Assembly (NCBI GenBank): GCA_017559845.1
Contig: JAFYQQ010000039.1
Location: 1 to 36,461, forward strand
Reading direction: 5' to 3'
From: Bacteroidaceae bacterium
GTDB taxonomy: Bacteria; Bacteroidota; Bacteroidia; Bacteroidales; Bacteroidaceae
DNA length: 36,461 nt
The position numbers and the translations under genes were made by a program. How positions within the stretch are numbered: position 1 is the first letter of the stretch; each line of letters starts with the position of its first letter. The notes beneath the pieces were generated by a model that saw only the letters and a program-made list of their open reading frames with translations, made no database searches and was not told the origin of the DNA. Positions 17,657 through 25,577 of the stretch are shown piece after piece.

Positions 17657-17669
17657 GGATCTTTGGGAT

Positions 17670-19484
17670 CTAGCTCTTATTTGTCCAGCCTAATGGCAGT
17701 ACTTTCACCAGACCATAGTCTACAATATTTTCACCGTCAGTATAACAAGACATTTGATATAAGCCATTACCCACTATAACATATTCACCAATCCCTATCT
17801 TACCCCAAGCACCGGAACTTAAATTTGCGGGCTGTTCATTATACTCATGCACTAATTTTCTGTCTATTAATACCTCATATTTAACCGAAATCGGCAAAAA
17901 CACAGGATAGTCTGCTCCTTCTTTATAAACAATAGCATTTTCTCTGTTAATAGCTCTGTCGTGTAAGGACACAATGAATTTCTTTCCGGGATTCTTAAAT
18001 CCATCGCCAATTCCTGTCCTAAAAATAATATTCTTTATATTTTCTTCTATAACAGCATCTTTTATGACCACGTTTTTCTCATAATATCTGTCAGAAGCAA
18101 TATAATTAGGCACATTATAGATTTTCCCGTCTTTACCCTCGTATGTTTCAACGGCAAAACGGCTCATCACATCTTTTATTGCATCCTTTTCGTCATCATT
18201 CCAATTGAAATAGTCATTAAAACTATACAATGTCACGTCCTTGTGAAAATACTTGAACACCTGATAATGATTGTGATTGGAATTGATATTGCCATAAATC
18301 AGTTTGCAATTATAAACGCACGCATAATAATCAATAAAATTGTGATGGATTTCGGAACCATTACAGGCATTCCACGCAAAAAAACTATTATCAATCAAGG
18401 GACAACGGGGAGTACCATCATCTCGTTTTGTTATTGGAGCTCCACCATTGATATAATTGTTATAAATAGAAGAATCTACAAAATGTGTTTTTTTACCTTC
18501 AGCCTTTGATTGGTACGAGAAGTTATACACTCCAATCAAATGATTGTCATGAATCCGTGATACTGACCAAATTCCCGTTTCATAAAATAATGAATGTATA
18601 AAAGATATGTGACATTCCTTTAACAATAATCCTTTTATCAGGCAATCATCAAAAATCTTTATTCCTGCCTTTACCCAATCCACCCATTCACCAGTGATGG
18701 CCAGATTTTCCAACTTCAAGCTGATTATATCTGCTTGGGCAAAAAGAGATGTGTTTGCTTTTTTCAAGAATATACAATTCGACCTGTTCTCGTAAGCTGG
18801 GTAGGCTTCTGATTGCGTGGCTTTATCACCAACCAAAGCAATCCTTTTTACATCATGATATTTCCCGTCATAAAAATTAATGGTACCATTGACAATATAC
18901 GTCCTGTTATTGTTCAGATAGATTGCATACCCTTTACCGTATTCAATCTCTACATTTTTACCATCCACCCCTTTCCTTACGTGCTTACCGCCACACATTT
19001 TCAACGCCCGTCTGAATGCATCTGTACAGTCTGTTTTTCCGTCTCCAACTGCACCAAACCACTCTATACAGATTCTATCAGATGTAAACTCACCTGAAAT
19101 TTCAAGGTTTTCTTGGAATATACGATAGGCAGGAGCCTGTATATAGAGGGTATCATAATTATAAGCGGCTGTATTTGAAATCAGCAATTCACCATTACCA
19201 ATACTTCCACCTTTAAAATCAAAAATCGAACCTTTTGGAATGGGCACCACCTCTCCCCCAAGGTCAAAGTCATACCGAATCTCATAGATAGTATTCTCCT
19301 GCGTCACCTGCTCGGCAAAGGTCTTGTCCTTGTCCAGCACCACAAACCCCATGCCGACAGCAGAAGGACGATTCTGTGAAATTCTCATCATTTCATCCAT
19401 ACAACTCGCCCCTGCCGGCAACTGTGTGGCTGCCGCCAATGTTCCGGCACAGCCCACAGATTTCACAAAACGTCTTCTGTCCAT
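17670..19484 (-). CDS. exported right-handed beta-helix (pectate-lyase-3-like) protein with Tat-like signal
   Basis: A protein of 604 residues. It begins MDRRRFVKSVGCAGTLAAA, a twin-arginine signal with R-R-x-F-V-K. Residues about 70-165 lead into WFGAVGDGKTDCTDAFRRAL, the hallmark of the pectate-lyase-3/GH28-like beta-helix family. Many short Asn-rich turns follow (YNNYINGG, HHNFIDYYACVYNCKL, NINSNHNHYQ), typical of the coils of such a helix. The C-terminal 100 residues look like a separate beta domain. It could cleave or modify a polysaccharide; activity is not shown by the sequence. It is the last gene of the glycan locus, 19 bp after the aminotransferase, which suggests action on the product of that locus. 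Confidence 0.8.
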   Translation of the reverse strand: MDRRRFVKSVGCAGTLAAATQLPAGASCMDEMMRISQNRPSAVGMGFVVLDKDKTFAEQVTQENTIYEIRYDFDLGGEVVPIPKGSIFDFKGGSIGNGELLISNTAAYNYDTLYIQAPAYRIFQENLEISGEFTSDRICIEWFGAVGDGKTDCTDAFRRALKMCGGKHVRKGVDGKNVEIEYGKGYAIYLNNNRTYIVNGTINFYDGKYHDVKRIALVGDKATQSEAYPAYENRSNCIFLKKANTSLFAQADIISLKLENLAITGEWVDWVKAGIKIFDDCLIKGLLLKECHISFIHSLFYETGIWSVSRIHDNHLIGVYNFSYQSKAEGKKTHFVDSSIYNNYINGGAPITKRDDGTPRCPLIDNSFFAWNACNGSEIHHNFIDYYACVYNCKLIYGNINSNHNHYQVFKYFHKDVTLYSFNDYFNWNDDEKDAIKDVMSRFAVETYEGKDGKIYNVPNYIASDRYYEKNVVIKDAVIEENIKNIIFRTGIGDGFKNPGKKFIVSLHDRAINRENAIVYKEGADYPVFLPISVKYEVLIDRKLVHEYNEQPANLSSGAWGKIGIGEYVIVGNGLYQMSCYTDGENIVDYGLVKVLPLGWTNKS

Positions 19485-19503
19485 CGTTTTTACTTCATTA
19501 TGT

Positions 19504-20928
19504 TCACAAAATAGCCTCTTTGATACAGTCCACTATGTATCGCACATCGTCATCCGTCACACAAGGTCCGGCAGGCAGACAGAAGCCCACTTTAAAGATT
19601 TCTTCTGACACGCCATTGACATAAGCGATACTCTTGTCTGCGGTCTGACAAATAACATTGTCTGACAATCGTTCCACGCTCAACATTCCACGCTCAACGC
19701 CACCGTAAACCGGCTGTTTGTGCATAGGTTTCCATACGGGGCGGCACTCCACCTTTTTACCCAGCATAAACACACGAAGAGCCTCCACGTTCTCGTTTGG
19801 CTGACAATCAGTAACGGCACTCTCCACGGCCTTTATCACGCCGGCAGCACCTCCCACGGCGCTCTTAATCACTTCCTTATAGGCATTCTCCTGTCCCTTG
19901 ATTTTTACATTCTCGTCCAGTCTGGCTGCACACAACCAGAAGTTACTGTCATAACGAGGATCGGCAGGCTGCTCATGGAGTGTCACCCCCTTCACCTCTT
20001 TCAAGAGTTCCTTGTACAAATCCTGCACATGCTTGTGGTGTGCTATATGTGCATCCAGCACGGTCATCTGCCCACGGCCAATACCTGCACACACATTACT
20101 CATGCGGTAATTGTAACCGATGGCTGTATGCTCGTAGTACGGATACGCATCACGTGCCTGGGTAGCATACCACATAATTTCATTTGCATCAGCTTTCGCC
20201 CCGTGTACCCCTACTGCTCCACAAGCCTCTCCCTTCAGGGGGAGGGTGGAGGGGGCTTTCTTGCCATTACAAATAAGCGCACCGCCACCCGATGTCGTAA
20301 TCATCTTATTACCATTGAAACTCAAGACGCCAAAACGGCCAAAGGTACCCAGTACCTGACCGTTAAAACGGGAACCCAAACCTTCTGCCGCATCCTCAAT
20401 GACTGGGATGCCATATTTGTCACCAATGGCCATAATCTTCTCACAATCGTATGGCATGCCATAGAGCGCAACGGGGATGATTGCCTTCGGGTACTTGCCC
20501 GTCTTCTCCTTACGGTCTATGATGGCCTTTTCCAACAGTTCCGGGTCCATATTCCAGGTCTCACGTTCCGAGTCGATGAACACTGGTTTTGCCCCAAGAT
20601 AGGTAATCGGGTGCGAAGAGGCACAGAAGGTAAAGCTCTGCACACACACCTCATCACCCGCCTGCACACCACAGGCGATAAGCGCCAAGTGTACCGCAGC
20701 CGTACCTGCACTAAGTGCCACTACACGTTTAGACAGATTAGAGGTTATGGATGAGGGATGAGGAGCCAAGTCATTGACGAAAGTTTCAAGATCATGTTCA
20801 AACCCCGTCACATTCGGTCCCATCGGCACCACCCAATTGGTGTCAAATGCCTCCTTCACATATTTTTGTTCTATGCCCTCTTCTGACATGTGCGCCAGAC
20901 AGAGGTAGATTGTTTTTCTTTCTGACAT
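19504..20928 (-). CDS. DegT/DnrJ/EryC1 (PglE/WcfR-like) PLP-dependent sugar aminotransferase with inserted repeats
   Basis: A protein of 474 residues, longer than the usual 380-440. It moves an amino group from glutamate to C4 of a UDP-4-keto-6-deoxy-amino sugar in relatives such as PglE and WcfR. Motifs: HMSEEGIEQKYVKEAFDTNW, VVALSAGTAAVHLAL, VFIDSERETWNMDP, VIEDAAEGLGSRF, VLSFNGNKMITTSGGGA (PLP lysine in NGNK), YNYRMSNVCAGIGRGQM, ECRPVWKPMHKQPVY, GFCLPAGPCVTDDDV. Three extra segments without family match interrupt it: APHPSSITSNLSK, APSTLPLKGEACGAVGVHG, and a stretch from GVERGMLSVERL to ADKSIAYV. Two are encoded by heptad-type repeats and one by a GC-rich repeat. Whether the enzyme is active is open. 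It lies 5 bp after the MBL gene. Confidence 0.88.
   Translation of the reverse strand: MSERKTIYLCLAHMSEEGIEQKYVKEAFDTNWVVPMGPNVTGFEHDLETFVNDLAPHPSSITSNLSKRVVALSAGTAAVHLALIACGVQAGDEVCVQSFTFCASSHPITYLGAKPVFIDSERETWNMDPELLEKAIIDRKEKTGKYPKAIIPVALYGMPYDCEKIMAIGDKYGIPVIEDAAEGLGSRFNGQVLGTFGRFGVLSFNGNKMITTSGGGALICNGKKAPSTLPLKGEACGAVGVHGAKADANEIMWYATQARDAYPYYEHTAIGYNYRMSNVCAGIGRGQMTVLDAHIAHHKHVQDLYKELLKEVKGVTLHEQPADPRYDSNFWLCAARLDENVKIKGQENAYKEVIKSAVGGAAGVIKAVESAVTDCQPNENVEALRVFMLGKKVECRPVWKPMHKQPVYGGVERGMLSVERLSDNVICQTADKSIAYVNGVSEEIFKVGFCLPAGPCVTDDDVRYIVDCIKEAIL
19671..19705 (-). repeat. heptad block inside the aminotransferase gene (C-terminal insertion)
   Basis: On the plus strand GTTCCACGCTCAAC (19671-19684) is followed directly by ATTCCACGCTCAAC (19685-19698) and a partial unit, that is 7-bp units in pairs with 13 of 14 identical bases. 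It encodes the segment GVERGMLSVERL, which has no counterpart in the family between KPMHKQPVY and NGVSEE. Confidence 0.7.
20226..20255 (-). repeat. GC-rich low-complexity repeat inside the aminotransferase gene
   Basis: A run of C-rich then G-rich bases with a short dyad (CTCCC, 20229-20233, against GGGAG, 20240-20244). It encodes PSTLPLKGE, an extra segment between GGGALICNGKK and IMWYATQARD. It also keeps a 7-bp rhythm (GGAGGGT, GGAGGGG). Confidence 0.55.
20736..20763 (-). repeat. heptad block inside the aminotransferase gene (N-terminal insertion)
   Basis: Plus strand GATTAGA, GGTTATG, GATGAGG, GATGAGG in a row. On the coding strand it gives PHPSSITSNL, an extra segment before KRVVALSAGTAA where the family normally has a short turn. 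Confidence 0.6.
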
Positions 20929-20933
20929 AACAT

Positions 20934-21527
20934 TTAATATTTAACACATTTCACCATTTCATTATGGCCTGGATAAATGTCTCTATTTTTACATAATTCC
21001 AAGAGCCTTCCTAACGAGATTTTAGCTTCTGATTTATTGCTTTTTGGAAAAGAAGTTACCACTTTTACATTGGGAATATACGAATCCCCCGTAAATATCA
21101 ATTTATCTGTGTAATAACTCATACAACTCCAATCATGTCCAGGAGTATACATTGCCTTCATCACCACATTTGGATAAAGCTGTATCTCATCCCCATCTTT
21201 CAACACCTCTATATTTGTCCCTTGAAATTGAAATGAGTCTTCATGGTAGCGAGAGAGATTCAATTTATCAGAAAAAAGGCCATCCTTTCCATGCAATGAT
21301 GTATAAACCACACATTCAGGGAAATATTCTACAAGTTTGTTTATTCCATAAATGTGGTCATAGTGTGTATGGGTAAGAAATAGTCCTTTCATTTGACGAT
21401 TTCCAATCGCTTTCCATATCGGCTCGATATCTCCCACATCCACCAACCAGCAATAAGGATAAGTTTCATCAGATAAGATGAAACTGTTAGAATTTAAAAC
21501 TGAATTCTGGATCCTAATAATCTTCAT
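20934..21527 (-). CDS. metallo-beta-lactamase-fold hydrolase of the acyl-sugar module
   Basis: A protein of 197 residues of the MBL-fold, glyoxalase-II-like type. The metal motif HTHYDH is at residues 53-58, the third ligand in YTPGHDW (His131), then FTGDSY (Asp148) and IYPGHNE (His188). All five ligand positions are present, so a two-zinc hydrolase is likely. Relatives cleave thioesters, phosphodiesters or lactones. Its place directly after the SDR (no spacer) and with ACP and KAS III genes suggests a thioesterase or editing hydrolase for the acyl chain; that is inference. It is AT-richer than the gmd/fcl part of the locus. Confidence 0.88.
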   Translation of the reverse strand: MKIIRIQNSVLNSNSFILSDETYPYCWLVDVGDIEPIWKAIGNRQMKGLFLTHTHYDHIYGINKLVEYFPECVVYTSLHGKDGLFSDKLNLSRYHEDSFQFQGTNIEVLKDGDEIQLYPNVVMKAMYTPGHDWSCMSYYTDKLIFTGDSYIPNVKVVTSFPKSNKSEAKISLGRLLELCKNRDIYPGHNEMVKCVKY

Positions 21528-22292
21528 TTATTTAGCAGTATAACCTCCATCTACCATCAAGTTTGCACCAGTTACCCATCTGGATGCATCACTCAATAAA
21601 TAAATGCATGCATTGGAAATATCAGTCACCTGTCCCAAACCCAACAAATGCAGGGCTTCCAAAGCCGCTCTTTTTTCAGGATCTGCAATATGTGGAAGAT
21701 GTGCATTAATCGGAGTAACGATGCATCCTGGTGATATACAATTCACCCGGACATTCTTTTTGGCCAATTCACAAGCTAAACTTCTCATTCCTGCAACTAG
21801 AGCACCCTTAGTCATGCTATAGATGGACTTTCCGTTCTCACCGACATGCCCCATTACAGACGACAAGAAAATAACACTTAATCCACCTGCTGCAATTACA
21901 CTTTTTTTAGCACATTCTTTGGTCAAAAAATAGGCAGAATACACATTCGTATCAAAAAAATTGTCCAATGTTTCTTTTTTTACAAGATTAATAGGCAACG
22001 TAGTTGATACACCCGCACAATTCACTAATCCACTGATCTTCCCCATTCTGTCCACTATTCCTTTGATTAGGAGGGGCATACCTTCCGCATTAATCAAATC
22101 GTAAGAAACAATCAAATGAATATCAGGTTCATCACATTGTGCTAACGTATGCTGAAGTCTTTCTTCATTTCTACCTACAAGGACTACTTTTGCACCCATT
22201 TTAGAGCAATCGATAGCGCATTGTGCACCGATGCCAGAACTGGCACCGGTCACAACGATTACCTTATCTTTTAATGTAAAAGGATTGTACAT
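21528..22292 (-). CDS. short-chain dehydrogenase/reductase, FabG-like
   Basis: A protein of 254 residues. The cofactor motif VTGASSGIG lies near residue 14, NCAG at about 91-94, and the catalytic Ser145, Tyr158 and Lys162 in FLSSVMG and IYSMTKGAL. The end LMVDGGYTA is typical of FabG-like reductases. With a KAS III and an ACP next to it, the likely reaction is the NADPH reduction of a 3-ketoacyl-ACP to 3-hydroxyacyl-ACP; a sugar or other substrate cannot be excluded. The ATG at 22292 is preferred; a TTG at 22298 overlapping the KAS III stop (TTGA) would add two residues. The stop abuts the ATG of the MBL gene. Confidence 0.88.
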   Translation of the reverse strand: MYNPFTLKDKVIVVTGASSGIGAQCAIDCSKMGAKVVLVGRNEERLQHTLAQCDEPDIHLIVSYDLINAEGMPLLIKGIVDRMGKISGLVNCAGVSTTLPINLVKKETLDNFFDTNVYSAYFLTKECAKKSVIAAGGLSVIFLSSVMGHVGENGKSIYSMTKGALVAGMRSLACELAKKNVRVNCISPGCIVTPINAHLPHIADPEKRAALEALHLLGLGQVTDISNACIYLLSDASRWVTGANLMVDGGYTAK

Positions 22293-22294
22293 AT

Positions 22295-23440
22295 TCAATC
22301 AGATTGAGAATCAATATCTTCCAGGCCTGTTTCTATGGGTGTATATTCGCGACGTAGGCATTCATCTACCGGCAATCCGTTTTCAACTTCCACTATATTC
22401 GAAATTTTAGTATTTACAAAGGATACGATACCTGTAGCCCATGTCATACCTACTCCAAAAGCACTGAGCATCAATGTTTTTTTGCCGTCCAATTTACCTT
22501 TCAGTTCACTGACAATAGTCAATGGTACAGAAACACTGGAAGTATTGCCATACTTCTCAATAGTATGCGGAATTTTGTCCACATCCAATTTCATCTTCTT
22601 TGCAATATATGCATTGATGAAATTATTGGCTTGATGAAAACAGAAATAATCAATATTTTCATTGCTTACACCAGCCTCTGCCATTGTTTTCTTGATATCA
22701 CGAGGTATTTCACGAATCACAAAATTGAATACATCACCCCCTCTCATATACCCCTGTTCATCACTTCGGATATTACCATATTCATCTACCACACGTTCCC
22801 TCAAAGTTTCTGTCGAAGACATGTGTCGATATCCTCCACCCTTGATCATGATAAGATCAGCACGACTACCGTCCGAATTGAGTGAGAGTGTTGTCTCATC
22901 AAATTTTTCATCCCGTTCTACCAAGGCTGCTACACCAGCGTCGCCAAAGATGAATGCACTTCTCCGGTCTCTCGGTGAATAAACTTTCGAACGAGTTTCC
23001 CCATCCAAAATCAATGCTTTTCTGATATTTCCAGATTGCATCATGCTATATACCACAGACATACCATATATGAATGCCGAACACCCCAAATTCAAGTCAA
23101 AAGAAACACAATGTTTTCCTAATCCTAATCGATGCTGCAATGTAATACTGGTTGCAGGCATACGATAATCCTGTGTTTGTGAAACAAAAACCAATAAGTC
23201 AATTTCGTCTCGGTTGATTTGATTGTCTAAAATCAGTTTTTGTGCAGCAGCAAAACAAAGGTCGGAAGAGCACGTCTGTTCGTCTGCGAACCGACGCTCG
23301 TAGATACCGACCTTTTCAACCACTTCTTTGACTTGGTCTTTTGGAAAAAACTCTGTATACTTCAAATTTTCAATGACACGGGAAGGCACAGCAGCAGCCA
23401 TTGCCGTTATGCCAACCCCATGAAATTTCATATAAGCCAT
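22295..23440 (-). CDS. 3-oxoacyl-ACP synthase III (FabH-like) of the glycan locus
   Basis: A protein of 381 residues of the KAS III family. The catalytic triad is visible: Cys120 in LNLGCSAFIYGM, His269 in CFHQANNFINAYI, and Asn299 in EKYGNTSSVSVPL. It would condense an acyl-CoA with malonyl-ACP to a 3-ketoacyl-ACP. It lies 11 bp after a dedicated ACP gene and directly before the SDR. It is about 50 residues longer than housekeeping FabH, mostly at the C-terminus (ending NTKISNIVEVENGLPVDECL and more). A location inside a surface-glycan operon points to sugar acylation rather than to membrane lipid synthesis. Confidence 0.92.
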   Translation of the reverse strand: MAYMKFHGVGITAMAAAVPSRVIENLKYTEFFPKDQVKEVVEKVGIYERRFADEQTCSSDLCFAAAQKLILDNQINRDEIDLLVFVSQTQDYRMPATSITLQHRLGLGKHCVSFDLNLGCSAFIYGMSVVYSMMQSGNIRKALILDGETRSKVYSPRDRRSAFIFGDAGVAALVERDEKFDETTLSLNSDGSRADLIMIKGGGYRHMSSTETLRERVVDEYGNIRSDEQGYMRGGDVFNFVIREIPRDIKKTMAEAGVSNENIDYFCFHQANNFINAYIAKKMKLDVDKIPHTIEKYGNTSSVSVPLTIVSELKGKLDGKKTLMLSAFGVGMTWATGIVSFVNTKISNIVEVENGLPVDECLRREYTPIETGLEDIDSQSD

Positions 23441-23451
23441 TCTTTATCCTC

Positions 23452-23679
23452 TTATTTATGAGTTTCAATAAATTCAGCCAAAGCAGCCAAGGTTTTCAAT
23501 TGTTTGAATTCCGCTGTTTCAATTTGACATTCATATTCTTCGTCCATCATAGCAATAACAGAAAGATAAGAAAGAGAATCCCATTCATCCAAAGCGCGGA
23601 ATTCTGTTTCCGGTGTCAAACCTGCAGCATCCATATCTACCGCTTCTGCAAACTTTTCAATAAATTCATTCATTTCCAT
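23452..23679 (-). CDS. acyl carrier protein of the glycan locus
   Basis: A small acidic protein of 75 residues. The phosphopantetheine site is Ser35 in LDEWDSLSYLS; helices before and after it match the ACP fold (FIEKFAEAVDMD, VIAMMDEEYECQIE, LAALAEFIETHK). It is clearly different from a housekeeping AcpP, with Trp33 two places before the Ser-bearing DSL. It would carry the growing acyl chain for the KAS III and SDR encoded directly downstream. It needs a phosphopantetheinyl transferase from elsewhere in the genome. Confidence 0.93.
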   Translation of the reverse strand: MEMNEFIEKFAEAVDMDAAGLTPETEFRALDEWDSLSYLSVIAMMDEEYECQIETAEFKQLKTLAALAEFIETHK

Positions 23680-23715
23680 AATCTTACAAATTTTAATATA
23701 GTCTATACTTAATAA

Positions 23716-24357
23716 TTAAATTTCAATCTTCTTGGCAGGATTTCCCATATATAGATTTCCGTCCTTTGTCTTCCTCAACACATAACAGCCCGCTCCATAA
23801 CGGCAATCATTTCCTAATTTCAAACATTGAGCAACAAACACCCTAGCACCGAAAAAGTTGCGATCTCCAATGATAGTCTGACCTGATATCCTTGTCTCAG
23901 GAAACATTACATTATAATTTCCAATACATGCATCATGACCTAATGAAACATTTCCATTCAATATATTAAAATCACCTAATTTTATATTACAGCTGAATCG
24001 ACATCCAAAAGTCACAATATTTCCCTTTCCCATTGTTACATTCTCTTCATCAAAATAAAATACATTCGGAGCTATGATATTAGGAAATTCAACATTAGGA
24101 TTAGTTATTTTTTTAGAGACTAATTCCAAATATTTTGTATTACCGATTGCAATAACTACTGATACCGGTTTTTCCCATGCATTGAGTGTATCACAATTTC
24201 CCAATACTTTTCCATATTTACATGTAGTTCCGACAGCTACTCCATCATCAATATACCCAATCAGATTCCACGTAGGCTTCACCCGATTGATATGATTTAT
24301 CAAACAAGCTACTTCGTGGCCAAAACCACCAAGTCCGTAAATCAACAGATCCTTCAT
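23716..24357 (-). CDS. PglD/NeuD-like left-handed beta-helix acyltransferase (copy 2)
   Basis: A protein of 213 residues. The N-terminal part (LLIYGLGGFGHEVACLIN, then VVIAIGNTKY) is the Rossmann-like domain of PglD/NeuD proteins. The C-terminal part is a hexapeptide-repeat left-handed helix (NVTMGKGNIVTFGCRFSCNIKLGDF in part, then VSLGHDACIGNYNVMFPE, IIGDRNFFGARVF, LYMGNPAKKIEI). The His in LGHDA corresponds to the catalytic base. It would transfer an acyl group to an amino or hydroxyl group of a sugar nucleotide. The start overlaps the stop of copy 1 by 4 bp (ATGA). Two such enzymes in one operon, next to an ACP, make an acyl-ACP donor plausible for at least one. Confidence 0.85.
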   Translation of the reverse strand: MKDLLIYGLGGFGHEVACLINHINRVKPTWNLIGYIDDGVAVGTTCKYGKVLGNCDTLNAWEKPVSVVIAIGNTKYLELVSKKITNPNVEFPNIIAPNVFYFDEENVTMGKGNIVTFGCRFSCNIKLGDFNILNGNVSLGHDACIGNYNVMFPETRISGQTIIGDRNFFGARVFVAQCLKLGNDCRYGAGCYVLRKTKDGNLYMGNPAKKIEI

Positions 24358-24950
24358 AATTTATTTTTTCTAATAATTTCTCTCGCAGGATTTCCTACAA
24401 CAGTCTTTCCATCAGGAACATCTTTTACCACAACCGCTCCGGCCCCAATCATACAATTTCGACCAATTCTTATGCCTTGTCTTATAATAGCCCCTGCGCC
24501 AATCCAAGAACATTCCCCGACCTCAACATTCCCGGTTATTGTTGCACGAGGGGCAACATGAACAAAGTCTGAAATTCTGACATCATGGCCCACAGATGCT
24601 CCGGTATTGATTATACAATGACGACCTATATTTGCACAACTTTGCACTATTGCACCTTGCATAATGACAGAGCCTTCTTTGAAAGATGCCCTTGGCGAAA
24701 TGATAGCAGAGGGATGAGATACTATAGGGTAGGATCTTGCATAGATTCTTTCTGCTATATTTTTCCTGTCATGACACGACCCCACAGCAATTATAATCTC
24801 ATCAAAATCTGAACAATTATGCTTTACCTGGTACCCTAAAAGTTCAGATAGATTGACGTCATCATCCACTATAAAATCAATTGGTAAATTATTAGCTTCC
24901 AAAATTTCTATCACGACTTTAGCATGACCACTTGCTCCATAGAGTACCAT
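24354..24950 (-). CDS. PglD/NeuD-like left-handed beta-helix acyltransferase (copy 1)
   Basis: A protein of 198 residues. It has the PglD start MVLYGASGHAKVVIEIL, DFIVDDD, IIIAVGS, then hexapeptide repeats (GSVIMQGAIVQSCANIG, NTGASVGHDVRISDFVHVAP, CSWIGAGAIIRQGIRIG, MIGAGAVVVKDVPDGKTVVGNPA; only parts given). The catalytic His is in ASVGHDV. In PglD it acetylates the 4-amino group made by PglE. A PglC-like transferase precedes it and a PglE-like aminotransferase lies further down, so the known PglC-PglD-PglE set is present, though no PglF-like dehydratase is in the window. Confidence 0.9.
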   Translation of the reverse strand: MVLYGASGHAKVVIEILEANNLPIDFIVDDDVNLSELLGYQVKHNCSDFDEIIIAVGSCHDRKNIAERIYARSYPIVSHPSAIISPRASFKEGSVIMQGAIVQSCANIGRHCIINTGASVGHDVRISDFVHVAPRATITGNVEVGECSWIGAGAIIRQGIRIGRNCMIGAGAVVVKDVPDGKTVVGNPAREIIRKNKL

Positions 24951-24964
24951 AACATATAATTTTA

Positions 24965-25573
24965 TTAATTATTGCCTGTAAATTTGACGGTTGTTGCTTG
25001 TCCTTGCTTGTTAATGTCTGTTCTCATCAATACTTTTTTTATTGTCAAGAATATTATTTTTATATCAGTCTCTAAAGAGCAATGGTCCACATACCAAACA
25101 TCTAGCTCAAATTTCTTTGTCCAACTAATGTTATTGCGGCCGTTCACTTGTGCCCAACCCGTAATGCCTGGACGCACCTCATGACGTCTGGCCTGTTCAG
25201 GGCTATATAAAGATAAATAAGAAACAAGCAATGGCCTTGGTCCAATGAGTGCCATATCCCCCTTCAACACATTGATTAACTGAGGAAGCTCATCAATCGA
25301 GGTAGAACGGACAAATTTACCCACTTTAGTCAAACGTTCTGCATCAGGCAACAAATTTCCATTTGCATCCTTTTCGTCCGTCATGCTCTTGAATTTCATC
25401 ACTTTGAAAATCTTACCGTAAAGTCCCGGACGTTCCTGGTAAAAAATGGCGCCTGCCCCTTTGTTGGCAATACTAAGCCATATATATATTACTAACAATA
25501 TGGGCCAAATGACCAATAATGCAGACAGGACAATGATAAAGTCTATCAGACGTTTGAAAAAGTTCTTATACAT
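24965..25573 (-). CDS. monotopic phosphoglycosyl transferase (PglC/WcfS-like)
   Basis: A protein of 202 residues. The membrane anchor FIIVLSALLVIWPILLVIYIWL is at about residues 12-33 (a re-entrant helix with the helix-breaking Pro24 typical of PglC). The catalytic pair is Asp94-Glu95 in RSTSIDELPQ, followed by MALIGPRPLL and EVRPGITGWAQVNGRN. It moves a phospho-sugar from a UDP-sugar to undecaprenyl phosphate and so starts the glycan on the inner leaf of the membrane. The likely sugar is the acylated 4-amino-6-deoxy sugar made by the downstream genes. It starts 4 bp after the GT4 stop. Confidence 0.93.
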   Translation of the reverse strand: MYKNFFKRLIDFIIVLSALLVIWPILLVIYIWLSIANKGAGAIFYQERPGLYGKIFKVMKFKSMTDEKDANGNLLPDAERLTKVGKFVRSTSIDELPQLINVLKGDMALIGPRPLLVSYLSLYSPEQARRHEVRPGITGWAQVNGRNNISWTKKFELDVWYVDHCSLETDIKIIFLTIKKVLMRTDINKQGQATTVKFTGNN

Positions 25574-25577
25574 AATC

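Noticed and set aside
19720..20754. A 344-codon plus-strand ORF opposite the aminotransferase
   Set aside because: No domain, and it lies within a gene with intact family motifs on the minus strand; it is a shadow frame.
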